Below, one piece after another: positions 15,673-23,044 of a stretch of DNA of 29,994 bases. The stretch spans positions 433,743 through 463,736 of the forward strand of contig DHRK01000007.1 of the NCBI GenBank assembly GCA_002410325.1, in the 5' to 3' direction. The stretch comes from Syntrophomonas sp. UBA5314. Lineage in GTDB: Bacteria; Bacillota; Syntrophomonadia; Syntrophomonadales; Syntrophomonadaceae. The position numbers were made by a program, and so were the translations under genes. The notes beneath the pieces are model-generated. The model saw nothing but the letters and a program-made list of their open reading frames with translations, searched no databases and was not told where the DNA came from. Each line of letters begins with the position of its first letter. The first letter of the stretch is position 1.

Positions 15673-16986
15673 ATGAATCTGTTCGACCAGGCTTACGGCA
15701 AAACTGGAAAAACCTATCAACCGCTGGCTTTTCGCATGCGCCCGCGCAGCCTGGATGAAATCGAGGGGCAAAAGCACCTGCTGGGCAAAGGAGGCGCCCT
15801 GCGCCGCGCTATCGAAAAAGACCAGTTGACTTCAATGGTTCTCTTTGGACCTCCAGGCACTGGTAAGACCAGCCTGGCCAGGCTCATTGCCCGGCATACC
15901 AACAGTCATTTCGATGAGCTGGCAGCGGTAACCAGCGGCGTCAGCGACATTCGCAAGATCGCTTCCGATGCGCAGAGCCGCTATAAATTTTACCAGCAGA
16001 AGAGCATTCTGTTTGTCGATGAAATCCATCGCTTTAATAAATCCCAGCAGGACGTCCTGCTCCCCTTTGTTGAGGATGGCACCCTCATTCTGATCGGCGC
16101 CACCACTGAGAATCCCCTGTACGAGCTAAACAACGCCTTATTGTCCAGGCTTAAACTGTATATTCTCAAAGCCCTGGATGAAACCGAAATTGCCGCTATC
16201 GTTGAACGAGCCTTGAACGATGCAGAGCGGGGGCTGGGCGGACAGGATATCGAACTGGACGGGGAGAGCCTGGACCTAATCGCCCGCCAGGCCAAGGGCG
16301 ACGCCCGCATGGCTTTAAACATTCTGGAAACCACGGTCAATTCCTTTAAACAGGAAGGCCCCCTGCACATCACGGTTGACCTGATTGCCCAGGTAACCGG
16401 GCGCCCCATCATTAAATACGATAAAACCGGCGACTTCCACTATGACACCATCTCCGCGTTTATCAAAAGTATCCGGGGGTCTGATCCCGACGCGGCGGTC
16501 TTCTGGCTGGCAGCCATGATAGAAGGCGGCGAAGACCCGAAATTCATCGCCCGCCGGCTGATGGTGCACGCGGCTGAAGACATCGGCCTGGCCGATCCCC
16601 AGGCCCTGAATATTGCCGCTTCCGCGGCAGCCGCCGTACAACTGGTAGGGCTGCCCGAAGCCCGTATTCCCCTCTGTGAAGCAACCATCTACCTGGCCAC
16701 CGCCCCCAAGAGCAACAGCGTGGTGACGGCCATCGATCAGGCTGCGGCCGCCGTACGGCAGAGTAAAAAGCTGCAGGTGCCCGCTCACCTGGCCGACGCT
16801 TCCCATTCCCAAGCAGGAGCCTTGCTGGGCAAAGGCCGGGGTTACAAATATCCTCACAGCTACGGCGGCTATGTAAGGCAGCAGTACCTCCCCGACGAAC
16901 ACCGGGACCTGCAGGTATACCACCCCGGCGATCAGGGTTATGAAAAGACCATCCGGGAATTCTTGAGCAGGCTGCCCAATAAATGA
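15673..16986 (+). CDS. rarA: Replication-associated recombination protein A (RarA/MgsA AAA+ ATPase)
   Basis: A 437-aa AAA+ ATPase related to clamp loaders and RuvB, acting at stalled replication forks. It shows MRPRSLDEIEGQKHLLG near the start, the Walker A GPPGTGKT (59-66) and the Walker B ILFVDEIHRFNKSQQD (112-127). Sensor 1 is GATTENP. The C-terminal MgsA tetramerisation region includes GSDPDAAVFWLAAMIEGGEDP and GKGRGYKYPHSYGG. The ATG has GGAGGT 7 nt upstream. In B. subtilis rarA (yrvN) lies next to cymR, iscS and mnmA; here the ABC-TetR cassette separates rarA from mnmA. Confidence 0.97.
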   Translation: MNLFDQAYGKTGKTYQPLAFRMRPRSLDEIEGQKHLLGKGGALRRAIEKDQLTSMVLFGPPGTGKTSLARLIARHTNSHFDELAAVTSGVSDIRKIASDAQSRYKFYQQKSILFVDEIHRFNKSQQDVLLPFVEDGTLILIGATTENPLYELNNALLSRLKLYILKALDETEIAAIVERALNDAERGLGGQDIELDGESLDLIARQAKGDARMALNILETTVNSFKQEGPLHITVDLIAQVTGRPIIKYDKTGDFHYDTISAFIKSIRGSDPDAAVFWLAAMIEGGEDPKFIARRLMVHAAEDIGLADPQALNIAASAAAAVQLVGLPEARIPLCEATIYLATAPKSNSVVTAIDQAAAAVRQSKKLQVPAHLADASHSQAGALLGKGRGYKYPHSYGGYVRQQYLPDEHRDLQVYHPGDQGYEKTIREFLSRLPNK

Positions 16987-16988
16987 AA

Positions 16989-17011
16989 GACCGCCCTTAT
17001 ACCGGACGGTC
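16989..17011 (-). terminator. Terminator between convergent trxA and rarA
   Basis: On the minus strand GACCGTCC pairs with GGGCGGTC around a short loop and is followed by TTTCATTT, so it should end trxA transcription. On the plus strand the same hairpin follows the rarA stop by 2 nt but lacks a T-run. Confidence 0.65.
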
Positions 17012-17041
17012 ATCTATGGCTTCATTATTTTAAGCTTTTAA

Positions 17042-17368
17042 TTATTTCAGAACTTCGTCAATATGCTGCTGCAGCTGCGGTTTCCCCTGGGCACCGACAA
17101 TACGCTTCACTTCAGTCCCGCCCTTGAAAAAGGCCAGGGTGGGGATGCCCCTTACTCCGTATTGAACTGCCAAATCCTTGTTTTCATCCACATTGACTTT
17201 GGCTACCTTGATCTTTCCCGCGTTTTCGGCGGCCAGGGATTCAACCACCGGCCCCACCATTTTGCAAGGCCCGCACCAGGGCGCCCAGAAATCAACCATA
17301 ACCGGGATATCCGACTTGATAACCTCCGCATCCCAGTTGTCAGTACCTACTACATTTACTTCCGCCAT
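17042..17368 (-). CDS. trxA: Thioredoxin
   Basis: A 108-aa thioredoxin with the active site WCGPC (31-35), VDFWAP before it, the buried acidic position in VMVDFW and the cis-proline in GIPTLAFF. It reduces protein disulfides in the cytoplasm. The ATG at 17366-17368 is used because AAGGAGG lies 8 nt upstream; an in-frame TTG two codons earlier is too close. It starts 27 bp after the csoR stop and has no promoter of its own that I can see, so it is probably expressed from the metal- or sulfur-responsive csoR promoter. Confidence 0.95.
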   Translation of the reverse strand: MAEVNVVGTDNWDAEVIKSDIPVMVDFWAPWCGPCKMVGPVVESLAAENAGKIKVAKVNVDENKDLAVQYGVRGIPTLAFFKGGTEVKRIVGAQGKPQLQQHIDEVLK

Positions 17369-17395
17369 CTGCAATCCCTCCTTGCTCTTTTTATC

Positions 17396-17665
17396 CTATT
17401 TCATCAATCTGCCCATAAGCGTGACGATCTCTTCCAAATTATCCCCTTCTTCTTGCTGTTGCAAGGCGATCCCGATACACTCCCGGGCGTGGGTCTCAAA
17501 AATCAGCAGACCCACCTGGGCCATGGCTGATTTCACCGCCGCCACCTGGTTCAGTATATCGCCACAACTAGCTTCTTCCTCAATCATCCTTTGTATTCCT
17601 CTGACCTGCCCCTCAATGCGGCGCAGTCTGAGCAGGACATTCTCCTGTATGTTATCCTTCTCCAT
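17396..17665 (-). CDS. csoR: CsoR/RcnR-family metal-sensing repressor
   Basis: An 89-aa all-helical regulator of the DUF156 family (LRRIEGQVRGIQRMIEEE). The sensing residues form the Cys34, His59, Cys63 set that binds Cu(I) in CsoR; persulfide sensors of the CstR type lack the histidine. The protein binds a GC-rich palindrome and releases it on metal binding. A near-ideal promoter and a 17-bp palindrome matching the CsoR operator lie directly upstream, so autoregulation is likely. The downstream gene is trxA, not a copper ATPase or chaperone, which leaves the physiological signal uncertain. Confidence 0.9.
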   Translation of the reverse strand: MEKDNIQENVLLRLRRIEGQVRGIQRMIEEEASCGDILNQVAAVKSAMAQVGLLIFETHARECIGIALQQQEEGDNLEEIVTLMGRLMK

Positions 17666-17674
17666 CTATTTTTT

Positions 17675-17691
17675 ATACCCCCCTCGGGTAT
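17675..17691. promoter_or_regulatory. CsoR-type operator palindrome
   Basis: ATACCCCCCTCGGGTAT is an inverted repeat (ATACCC...GGGTAT) like the G/C-tract operators of CsoR proteins. It starts 8 nt after the -10 box of the csoR promoter, over the likely transcription start, and ends 9 nt before the csoR start codon. Confidence 0.75.
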
Positions 17692-17699
17692 TTTATAAA

Positions 17700-17728
17700 A
17701 TTATAAAATACTGTCTGCTTCTTGTCAA
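17700..17728 (-). promoter_or_regulatory. Consensus sigma-A promoter of csoR-trxA
   Basis: On the minus strand TTGACA (17723-17728) and TATAAT (17700-17705) match both consensus hexamers exactly, with a 17-nt spacer. The strong promoter fits a tightly repressed autoregulated unit. Confidence 0.85.
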
Positions 17729-17766
17729 GTACTGGCTGCCAGTGTATTTTCTTTACCAAAACATAA

Positions 17767-17806
17767 AAGGGAAGGACTTTGAAGCAAAGGCTCCAATCCT
17801 CCCCTT
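17767..17806 (-). terminator. Terminator of the 41-aa gene
   Basis: On the minus strand AAGGGGAGGAT pairs with GTCCTTCCCTT, with two G-U pairs, around a loop of about 18 nt. It is followed by TTATGTTTT and lies 22 bp past the stop of the small membrane protein gene. Confidence 0.65.
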
Positions 17807-17828
17807 AATTCAGGCAAATAATCACAAT

Positions 17829-17954
17829 CTATTTAAACAGCTTAATAATCACCGGATACAAATAATGAATTCCTATAGACACCGCTGCGGCTATGGCAAT
17901 CCACACGAAAGTGCGAATGCTTTCCATCTTTACCTGTTTCATCAGTTCTTCCAT
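17829..17954 (-). CDS. 41-aa single-span membrane protein
   Basis: A short gene with a strong GGGAGG 7 nt upstream of its ATG, an extended -10 promoter upstream and a hairpin terminator downstream, so it is a complete transcription unit. The protein has an amphipathic start (MEELMKQVKMESIRTF), one membrane helix (about residues 15-38, VWIAIAAAVSIGIHYLYPVII) and the tail KLFK. I do not recognise a family. The layout is like that of small regulatory or toxin-type membrane peptides, but there is no antitoxin signature next to it. Confidence 0.75.
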   Translation of the reverse strand: MEELMKQVKMESIRTFVWIAIAAAVSIGIHYLYPVIIKLFK

Positions 17955-17993
17955 CGTTAATCCTCCCTCAATGTTGTGTCTTAACAATTAATT

Positions 17994-18002
17994 ATTATAG
18001 CA
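17994..18002 (-). promoter_or_regulatory. Extended -10 promoter of the 41-aa gene
   Basis: TGCTATAAT on the minus strand is an extended -10 element, 40 nt upstream of the start codon. No good -35 box is present, which is common for extended -10 promoters. Confidence 0.5.
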
Positions 18003-18080
18003 CAAGCCGGGTTGAGACTGAAAGATATAAAGAGCATCCAGATTAAGTTAATGAATCCACTATTTTTTACTTGTTAAAGA

Positions 18081-18111
18081 TCATAAGCGCTCATGATTAA
18101 GCGGCGCCGCT
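18081..18111. promoter_or_regulatory. Two palindromes upstream of ku
   Basis: TCATAAGCGCTCATGA (18081-18096) is a 16-nt palindrome with one mismatched pair, and AGCGGCGCCGCT (18100-18111) is a perfect 12-nt palindrome. Both lie 41-71 nt before the Ku start codon. They may be operators, but no regulator is known from the sequence. Confidence 0.35.
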
Positions 18112-18151
18112 GCCAGAATATAAACAGGACTATTTTTATCGGAGGTTTGAG

Positions 18152-18982
18152 ATGATGCGGACATTGTGGAAAGGTGCGGTCAGCTTTGGCCTGGTCAACA
18201 TACCGGTTGCCATGTACGTTGCCACTGAAAAGAAAGACGTTAAATTCAACTACCTGCACCAGCAGTGCATGACGCCGATCCAATACCGTAAATTCTGCCC
18301 CAGCTGCGACAAAGAGATAAGCCCGGAAGAGATCGTCCGCGGCTATGAATATCAAAAAGGCAATTACGTGGTTATAAATGAGGAGGATCTGGAGAGAATC
18401 CCCCTGGAAAATACCAAGACCATAGACATCCTGGATTTTGTAAATCTGGCTCAGGTGGACCCGATTTATTTTGATAAAAGCTATTACCTGGAACCGTCAG
18501 CGGGTGGTGAAAAGGCCTACACCCTCTTAATTGAAGCCATGCAGCAAACCTCCAAGGTGGCCCTGGCCCGGGTGGTTATCCGCAGCAAACAATCCCTGGC
18601 CGCCCTGCGGGTTAAAGACCGCTACCTGCTGATGGAAACCCTCTTCTTTCCCGATGAAATACGCTCTCCCCAATCATTGAGCAGCGGACTGGAACCCTCC
18701 CGGCTGCATGAAAATGAGCTCAAAATGGCAATAAGCCTGGTTGACAACCTCTCCACCGATTTTGATCCCGGCAAATACAGCAACGAATATCGTCAGGCCC
18801 TGTGGGAAATGATTGAAGCCAAAATCGCCGGGCAAGAAATAGTCTCTCCCCAGCCCAGCGCCCAACCGGGGAAAGTGGTGGATTTGATGGAGGCCTTAAA
18901 AGCCAGCATCCAACTGGCCGAAAAAAACCAGGCTCCAAAAAAGCGCACCCGCAAAAAAGCCCCGGCCCCAACCGGTACCTGA
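18152..18982 (+). CDS. ku: Ku protein (non-homologous end joining)
   Basis: Bacterial Ku forms a homodimeric ring on DNA ends and recruits LigD-type repair enzymes. The 276-aa protein has the family start LWKGAVSFGLVNIPV and VKFNYLHQQCMTPIQYRKFCP. The core follows (LEPSAGGEKAYTLLIEAM, ALARVVIRSKQSLAALR, LMETLFFPDEI), then MEALKASI near the end. A Lys/Arg-rich tail (PKKRTRKKAP) is of the kind that aids DNA threading. GGAGG lies 6 nt before the ATG. A stand-alone LigD polymerase domain gene follows on the same strand 3.1 kb away, separated by an opposing operon. No ATP-dependent DNA ligase is in the window. Confidence 0.97.
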   Translation: MMRTLWKGAVSFGLVNIPVAMYVATEKKDVKFNYLHQQCMTPIQYRKFCPSCDKEISPEEIVRGYEYQKGNYVVINEEDLERIPLENTKTIDILDFVNLAQVDPIYFDKSYYLEPSAGGEKAYTLLIEAMQQTSKVALARVVIRSKQSLAALRVKDRYLLMETLFFPDEIRSPQSLSSGLEPSRLHENELKMAISLVDNLSTDFDPGKYSNEYRQALWEMIEAKIAGQEIVSPQPSAQPGKVVDLMEALKASIQLAEKNQAPKKRTRKKAPAPTGT

Positions 18983-18985
18983 CCA

Positions 18986-19029
18986 ATAAAAAAAGCTGCA
19001 ATGTTGGAACACTCCTCCCACAATGCAGC
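18986..19029 (-). terminator. Terminator of the GntR-YhfC-lipoprotein operon
   Basis: On the minus strand GCTGCATTGTGG pairs with CCAACATTGCAGC (one bulge) and is followed by TTTTTTTATTGG. It is a strong intrinsic terminator placed 20 bp after the lipoprotein gene. Confidence 0.8.
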
Positions 19030-19033
19030 CCTG

Positions 19034-19059
19034 AACCTTTAAGGTTTTTCTATTTTTTT
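19034..19059 (+). terminator. Possible weak terminator of ku
   Basis: AACCTTTAAGGTT is a small hairpin followed by TTTCTATTTTTTT, 51 nt after the ku stop. The stem is short but the T-run is good. It overlaps the last codons of the convergent lipoprotein gene. Confidence 0.45.
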
Positions 19060-19490
19060 AGTTTAGGGGAGCTCAAAAATATTCCCGCCACTTTATGGAC
19101 ATCGTTGTCTTCAAAAGTGATAAGCACCGTAACCTCTTCCGGTTCATCGGTATACTTGGCCGTATACTGTACCGACATATATTTCTGGCCGTTCTGGGTG
19201 GCCCGGGCGGCATTTTTGATCTGCTTGGACCCCGGCACATAAGTGCCTATTTTGTCCCGGATCAGCTTATTGGTTTCATTGCATTTGGCTTCCGGCAAAG
19301 CGGCTTTGAGCTGATCATTGGCGGTTTCCATATACTTGGCATAATCATCCACATTGGCCGCCAGCAGCATCCTTTCCGCAGCCGGATCAGCATAACCCGC
19401 GACTTCTGATTGGTCGACCGTTTTGGCGCAGGAAGCCAAAATTAAAACCATCAATAAGGCCATCAATAACAGACCCAGTTTTTTGCTCAT
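19050..19490 (-). CDS. Lipoprotein, DUF3887-like
   Basis: A protein of about 146 aa with a lipoprotein signal peptide: MSKKLG, a hydrophobic stretch, then the lipobox LASC, with Cys at about residue 21. The mature part (DDYAKYMETANDQLKAALPEAKCNETNKLI, then YVPGSKQIK and MSVQYTAKYTDEPEEVTVLITFEDND) resembles DUF3887, a domain of unknown function in Firmicute lipoproteins. The start at 19490 gives a standard signal peptide; the ATG at 19505 is an alternative. It begins 27 bp after the YhfC gene and ends at a strong terminator, so it is the last gene of the GntR operon. Confidence 0.75.
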   Translation of the reverse strand: MSKKLGLLLMALLMVLILASCAKTVDQSEVAGYADPAAERMLLAANVDDYAKYMETANDQLKAALPEAKCNETNKLIRDKIGTYVPGSKQIKNAARATQNGQKYMSVQYTAKYTDEPEEVTVLITFEDNDVHKVAGIFLSSPKLKK

Positions 19491-19517
19491 AATAAATGCA
19501 TCCATCCTTTCATTTGC

Positions 19518-20198
19518 TTAATCAATCAATTTTCGGGATTTTTTAATAAAAGCCAGCGCAATAAGCGCCGCTAAAAGAACATAGGCCTCGATAAGCACCG
19601 GGTTTTTCACCAAGGGTATGGGCAGGTTGACCAGCATATGCAGCATTATGGCGTAAAGCAGCCAGACATATTGCTTGAATTTTACAGAATACAGAACCAC
19701 CAGGGACAGTCCTATCTGAATAGCCATGGCCATAAGCCTCTCCATGCCGGGCATCATAAGGTAAAACGGCGATAAAGTATCCAGAGCCGCGACTTTGTAA
19801 GCAAAGGTGACGCCCACCATTATCGCCTCAATACCGCCGTGGCCTATTCCGTAAGCCACTCCCCCCGCCCAACTGAGATCCTTGCCCAATAGATATTTAA
19901 ATGCCAGGAACCGCCCGCCTTCCTCAAATACTCCGGCCGACAGGCTGTAAAGAACGGCCATGGCCCAAACGTTAAACTGAATATTATTGAAATACCAACT
20001 GGTTCCCTGCAAAGCTGCCAGCAGGGGTAGCCGGGTCAAGGGTTGGAAGACGATAAACACTAAAGTTCCTATAACCACCGCTTTGACCGGAACCCGTTCT
20101 TTTCTATAAAACAGCACCGTAAGGAGCAGAGGAACGCCGAAGCAAATTGCCAGGGTAACGCCATATGAGAACAGCGACCAGTAATTCCTTATACCCAT
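19518..20198 (-). CDS. YhfC family intramembrane metalloprotease-like protein
   Basis: A 226-aa polytopic membrane protein of the YhfC family (PF10086), related to CPBP/Abi-type glutamic proteases. The putative active-site motifs are EEGGRFLAF (an EExxR pattern), GIGHGGIEA and the late His/Asn in MLHMLVNLP. Seven or so membrane helices are visible. Substrates are unknown. GGGAGG lies very close to the ATG (20196-20198), so the exact start is uncertain. It lies 61 bp after the DUF1648 gene and just before the lipoprotein gene, in the same operon. Confidence 0.85.
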   Translation of the reverse strand: MGIRNYWSLFSYGVTLAICFGVPLLLTVLFYRKERVPVKAVVIGTLVFIVFQPLTRLPLLAALQGTSWYFNNIQFNVWAMAVLYSLSAGVFEEGGRFLAFKYLLGKDLSWAGGVAYGIGHGGIEAIMVGVTFAYKVAALDTLSPFYLMMPGMERLMAMAIQIGLSLVVLYSVKFKQYVWLLYAIMLHMLVNLPIPLVKNPVLIEAYVLLAALIALAFIKKSRKLID

Positions 20199-20259
20199 CA
20201 CCTCCCAACAGGATCTCAGTACTTATATTAAAAGCCGATATATCCGGATATACCGGCGT

Positions 20260-21390
20260 TCACGGCAGCATATATTCCAGGAGGCGGCTCAATCCCCAAA
20301 GCGATCCGGCCAGCATTCCTATCAGTAAATAGGCTTTGATCGAACCGTAGTTGAGCCCCCAGGCTATGCCAAAGCGTTTTTCCACAAACAGGGCCGGGTC
20401 CCCGGGATTGAAATATACCAATCCCAGCAGCCAGTGGCGGTCGTCATCCAGTCCGGATACACTTCCCGGCTCCGGCTCGGCAACCGGCAGACGAATCCTG
20501 CTACCCCCCTGGCCGGTCCACACCGACATAAACAAGATATCCAGCAGAATGAGTAAGAAAAGCAGGGGCTCCATTACCAGAACCAGCGGCAGTACATCCT
20601 TTAAAACCTGGAGGACGAACAGGTTCATTACGCTTAACCCGGCTACAATCATGGTGTTGAGAAAGATTACATTGGCCCCCCAGCGGTAGCGGAATATGCG
20701 GTTTCTCTCCCGGGATTCCCGGGGATAGGCAACACTGAGCTGCTGCTTCGACCATCCAATCGCCCTATAAAGCAGGAACATCAGCAGGGTGATAAAACTT
20801 TGGACTATCGGAAAGGCATATATCACCCCCAGGGACTTGAACACCCCTCCATCGACGTTTCCATCGGCGTCCCAGTGGCTGGGAATGATGATCGGAAGGT
20901 TCTCAAAGGCCGCGTTGCCCGCCGCGATATTGAGCAAAATCAAAGCCCCAGGCAGGATAAACCAGAGCAGTGAAGGAAGAACCCGGTTTTGCTCATCGTT
21001 TCTGAAAGATGTTTCAACCAGGACCACCTGTTTTTGGATTCCATTCTCTGCACGGGCCAGTTTGAATTCTTTAACCTTACGGTGGGCGTTGTAATACAGC
21101 CATGATGATAATAAGAAAAATATTATCAATCCGCCGAGTAGAATTACATTGTCTGGCATCTTCCATAAAAATGCGCCAAAGCACAGGGTATAAACGCCGC
21201 ATACCAGGATATAGTGCTTCCGATAAGCCTTTTTATACCCGACCAGCTCAGGACTTTCCCAGAGTTCCGCCGGCAGGCGCACCCCGAACAGGATTTCCCG
21301 GCGGGCCAGCTGCGGCATGATCAGCCGTTGGATAAAGAGCATCACTATTAAAATACTTAAGGCGCTTAAGACAAACACTCTATAATCCAT
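20260..21390 (-). CDS. DUF1648/DUF5808 multi-pass membrane protein
   Basis: A 376-aa protein with about eight membrane helices. The central PIIIPSHWDADGNVDG segment is the DUF1648 signature, also found in SdpI-like immunity proteins and YdhF-type proteins. The C-terminal DDDRHWLLGLVYFNPGDPALFVEKRFGIAWGLN is the DUF5808 block. Such proteins are often paired with a YtrA-type GntR regulator, as here. The start at 21390 has AGAGG 9 nt upstream and overlaps the end of the gntR gene by 11 nt. Its function is unknown; roles in envelope stress or bacteriocin immunity are only inferred. Confidence 0.85.
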   Translation of the reverse strand: MDYRVFVLSALSILIVMLFIQRLIMPQLARREILFGVRLPAELWESPELVGYKKAYRKHYILVCGVYTLCFGAFLWKMPDNVILLGGLIIFFLLSSWLYYNAHRKVKEFKLARAENGIQKQVVLVETSFRNDEQNRVLPSLLWFILPGALILLNIAAGNAAFENLPIIIPSHWDADGNVDGGVFKSLGVIYAFPIVQSFITLLMFLLYRAIGWSKQQLSVAYPRESRERNRIFRYRWGANVIFLNTMIVAGLSVMNLFVLQVLKDVLPLVLVMEPLLFLLILLDILFMSVWTGQGGSRIRLPVAEPEPGSVSGLDDDRHWLLGLVYFNPGDPALFVEKRFGIAWGLNYGSIKAYLLIGMLAGSLWGLSRLLEYMLP

Positions 21391-21775
21391 GTTTCCCATC
21401 CTCTGAAAAACTTTTGTAGATTCGGGCTATTTCCTGGATCAGTTCTTCCTCCTTCATTCCTTTACAAAAAACCTCGGCGATAATCGGGGCTAGCTCATCT
21501 CTAAGCTTTTCCCGGCAATCACCCGCCGCCATGGCCTGCCGGGTGTTTATTACCGCTCCTTTGCGCCTATCCATGATGATAAAGCCGCCTTCCTTCAACA
21601 GGCTGTAAGCCTTGTTGACGGTATGCAGATTTATGCCGATATCCTGGGCCAGCTGCCGTACCGAAGGAAGGCTCTCGCCCTCGGCCAGACGTCCTCTGGC
21701 AATGCCTTCGATAATTTGCTGCTTTAACTGGATGTAAATGGGCACATCTGATTGGAAGTCGACTGCCAGTAACAT
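21380..21775 (-). CDS. GntR family regulator, YtrA/YhcF subfamily
   Basis: A 131-aa regulator with an N-terminal winged helix (VPIYIQLKQQIIEGIARGRLAEGESLPSVRQLAQDIGINLHTVNKAYSLL) and only a short C-terminal dimerisation helix, which is typical of the YtrA subfamily that controls membrane-protein and ABC operons. AAAGGAG lies 6 nt before the ATG. A perfect 10-bp inverted repeat overlaps its promoter, so it probably represses its own operon (gntR, DUF1648, yhfC, lipoprotein). The ligand is unknown. Confidence 0.93.
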   Translation of the reverse strand: MLLAVDFQSDVPIYIQLKQQIIEGIARGRLAEGESLPSVRQLAQDIGINLHTVNKAYSLLKEGGFIIMDRRKGAVINTRQAMAAGDCREKLRDELAPIIAEVFCKGMKEEELIQEIARIYKSFSEDGKHGL

Positions 21776-21807
21776 ATCTACTCCTTTAGATCATAAAAGG
21801 CCAGCTC

Positions 21808-21834
21808 ATCTGTTATATTTATACTATAACAGAT
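21808..21834. promoter_or_regulatory. Candidate GntR operator (perfect 10-bp inverted repeat)
   Basis: ATCTGTTATA and TATAACAGAT flank a 7-nt AT-rich spacer. The repeat covers the -10 box of the predicted gntR promoter, an ideal place for a repressor. Confidence 0.75.
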
Positions 21835-21852
21835 GTATCAGCATGCTGTAAA
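21823..21852 (-). promoter_or_regulatory. Predicted promoter of the gntR operon
   Basis: On the minus strand TTTACA (21847-21852) and TATAGT (21823-21828) are 18 nt apart. The -10 lies inside the inverted repeat operator. Confidence 0.55.
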
Positions 21853-22073
21853 TGAAATACAATAATCCCGCCGTATACCCGTTGTTATTGAAGCAGGCCA
21901 TAAGTTGATTTAAGCTTGAGGTAGGGGTTTACGCATAAATAAGCTTTGATGGGCAAAGGTAATAGGTAATAGTGTCTGGAATGCGCCTCCCGCTTTCCCG
22001 GCCCGCTACGCCGGCATGGGGGAAGCAGAGGACAGCTGGTGTGCATCTTCGGAAATGAAAGGCGGTTTTAGCA

Positions 22074-23000
22074 GTGCCTAAAGAAGTTTCCAATGTAGAA
22101 GTAAACGGCCATGTAATTCCTCTCTCCCATCTGGATAAAGTCTTTTGGCCGCAGGAAGGCTTAAAAAAAGTCGACTTAATCCATTATTACTCGGAAGCGG
22201 CTTCCTACCTGATTCCCCATCTCCAGGAACGCCCCCTGGTTTGGACCCGTTATCCGGACGGCATTAACAGCAAAGGCTTTTACCAGAAAAACGCCCCCGC
22301 CCACCTGCCGGACTGGATTGACACCTTTACCTACTACAGCCAGGAAAGCGACCGGGATATTCACTTTATACTGGTTTCAGGCACGGCTGATCTGGTCTGG
22401 CTGGCCAATCAGGCCGCCCTGGAGATGCATCCCTGGCTGTCCCGGGCGGCTGCTCCCGATTACCCCGATTTTGTAGTCATCGACCTCGATCCCTCCCCCG
22501 GCAACACCTATAAGCAGGTGGTGCAAGTGGCCTGGACGGTTAAGCAGGTGCTGGATGAGCTAAAGCTGCATTCCTATATTAAAACTTCCGGAGCGGAGGG
22601 CCTTCATATATATATTCCGGTCCAAAACCAGTACGACTACAAACAAATCCGTGATTTCGCCCAATCAGTGGCCGCCGCCGTCTGCCATCTGCTCCCGGAA
22701 CTGGCTACTATCGAAAGGAAAGTCAATAAACGCGGTTCTTTAATCTATGTCGATTACCTGCAAAACGCCCGCGGCCAAACCCTGTGCGCGCCCTACAGCG
22801 TGCGTCCCAGATCCGGAGCTCCGGTTTCCTGCCCCCTGCACTGGGAAGAAATAGACCTGATTGAACCATCCCAGTTCACCATAAAAACTATCCTGCCCCG
22901 TCTGCACCAGTACGGAGATATATTTGCCCCGGTTCTAAACGACCGGCAGAGCCTGGCCGAGGCCCAGGAACGCCTTGGCATCCTGGCGGGCATGGTCTAA
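22074..23000 (+). CDS. ligD: Stand-alone LigD-type NHEJ polymerase domain
   Basis: A 308-aa primase-polymerase of the LigD polymerase family that fills gaps at broken DNA ends, preferring ribonucleotides. The family motifs are all present: the metal-binding Asp137/Asp139 in VIDLDPSPG, SGAEGLHIYIP with His178, the third acidic residue Asp227 in IYVDYLQN, and YSVRPRSGAPVSCPLHWEE. The ligase and phosphoesterase domains of full LigD are missing, and this length is normal for the split form seen in several clostridia. The start is a GTG with AAAGGCGG about 9 nt upstream. It works with Ku, encoded 3.1 kb upstream on the same strand. Confidence 0.95.
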   Translation: MPKEVSNVEVNGHVIPLSHLDKVFWPQEGLKKVDLIHYYSEAASYLIPHLQERPLVWTRYPDGINSKGFYQKNAPAHLPDWIDTFTYYSQESDRDIHFILVSGTADLVWLANQAALEMHPWLSRAAAPDYPDFVVIDLDPSPGNTYKQVVQVAWTVKQVLDELKLHSYIKTSGAEGLHIYIPVQNQYDYKQIRDFAQSVAAAVCHLLPELATIERKVNKRGSLIYVDYLQNARGQTLCAPYSVRPRSGAPVSCPLHWEEIDLIEPSQFTIKTILPRLHQYGDIFAPVLNDRQSLAEAQERLGILAGMV

Positions 23001-23027
23001 AAAGCCCCCCGAATACCGGGAGGCTTT
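23001..23027. terminator. Bidirectional terminator between ligD and asnS
   Basis: AAAGCC and CCCG pair with CGGG and GGCTTT around AATAC. On the minus strand it is followed by TTTTT, suiting asnS. On the plus strand it directly follows the ligD stop but has only a short T-run. Confidence 0.7.
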
Positions 23028-23044
23028 CAGAGTGAGCGACAAAA

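Noticed and set aside
16315..17013. 232-aa frame opposite rarA
   Set aside because: It lies antisense to motif-bearing rarA codons and runs across the rarA/trxA terminator.
21990..22045. GC-rich imperfect hairpin before ligD
   Set aside because: Pairing is weak and broken; the 298-bp stretch between the gntR promoter and ligD shows no other recognisable gene or repeat.
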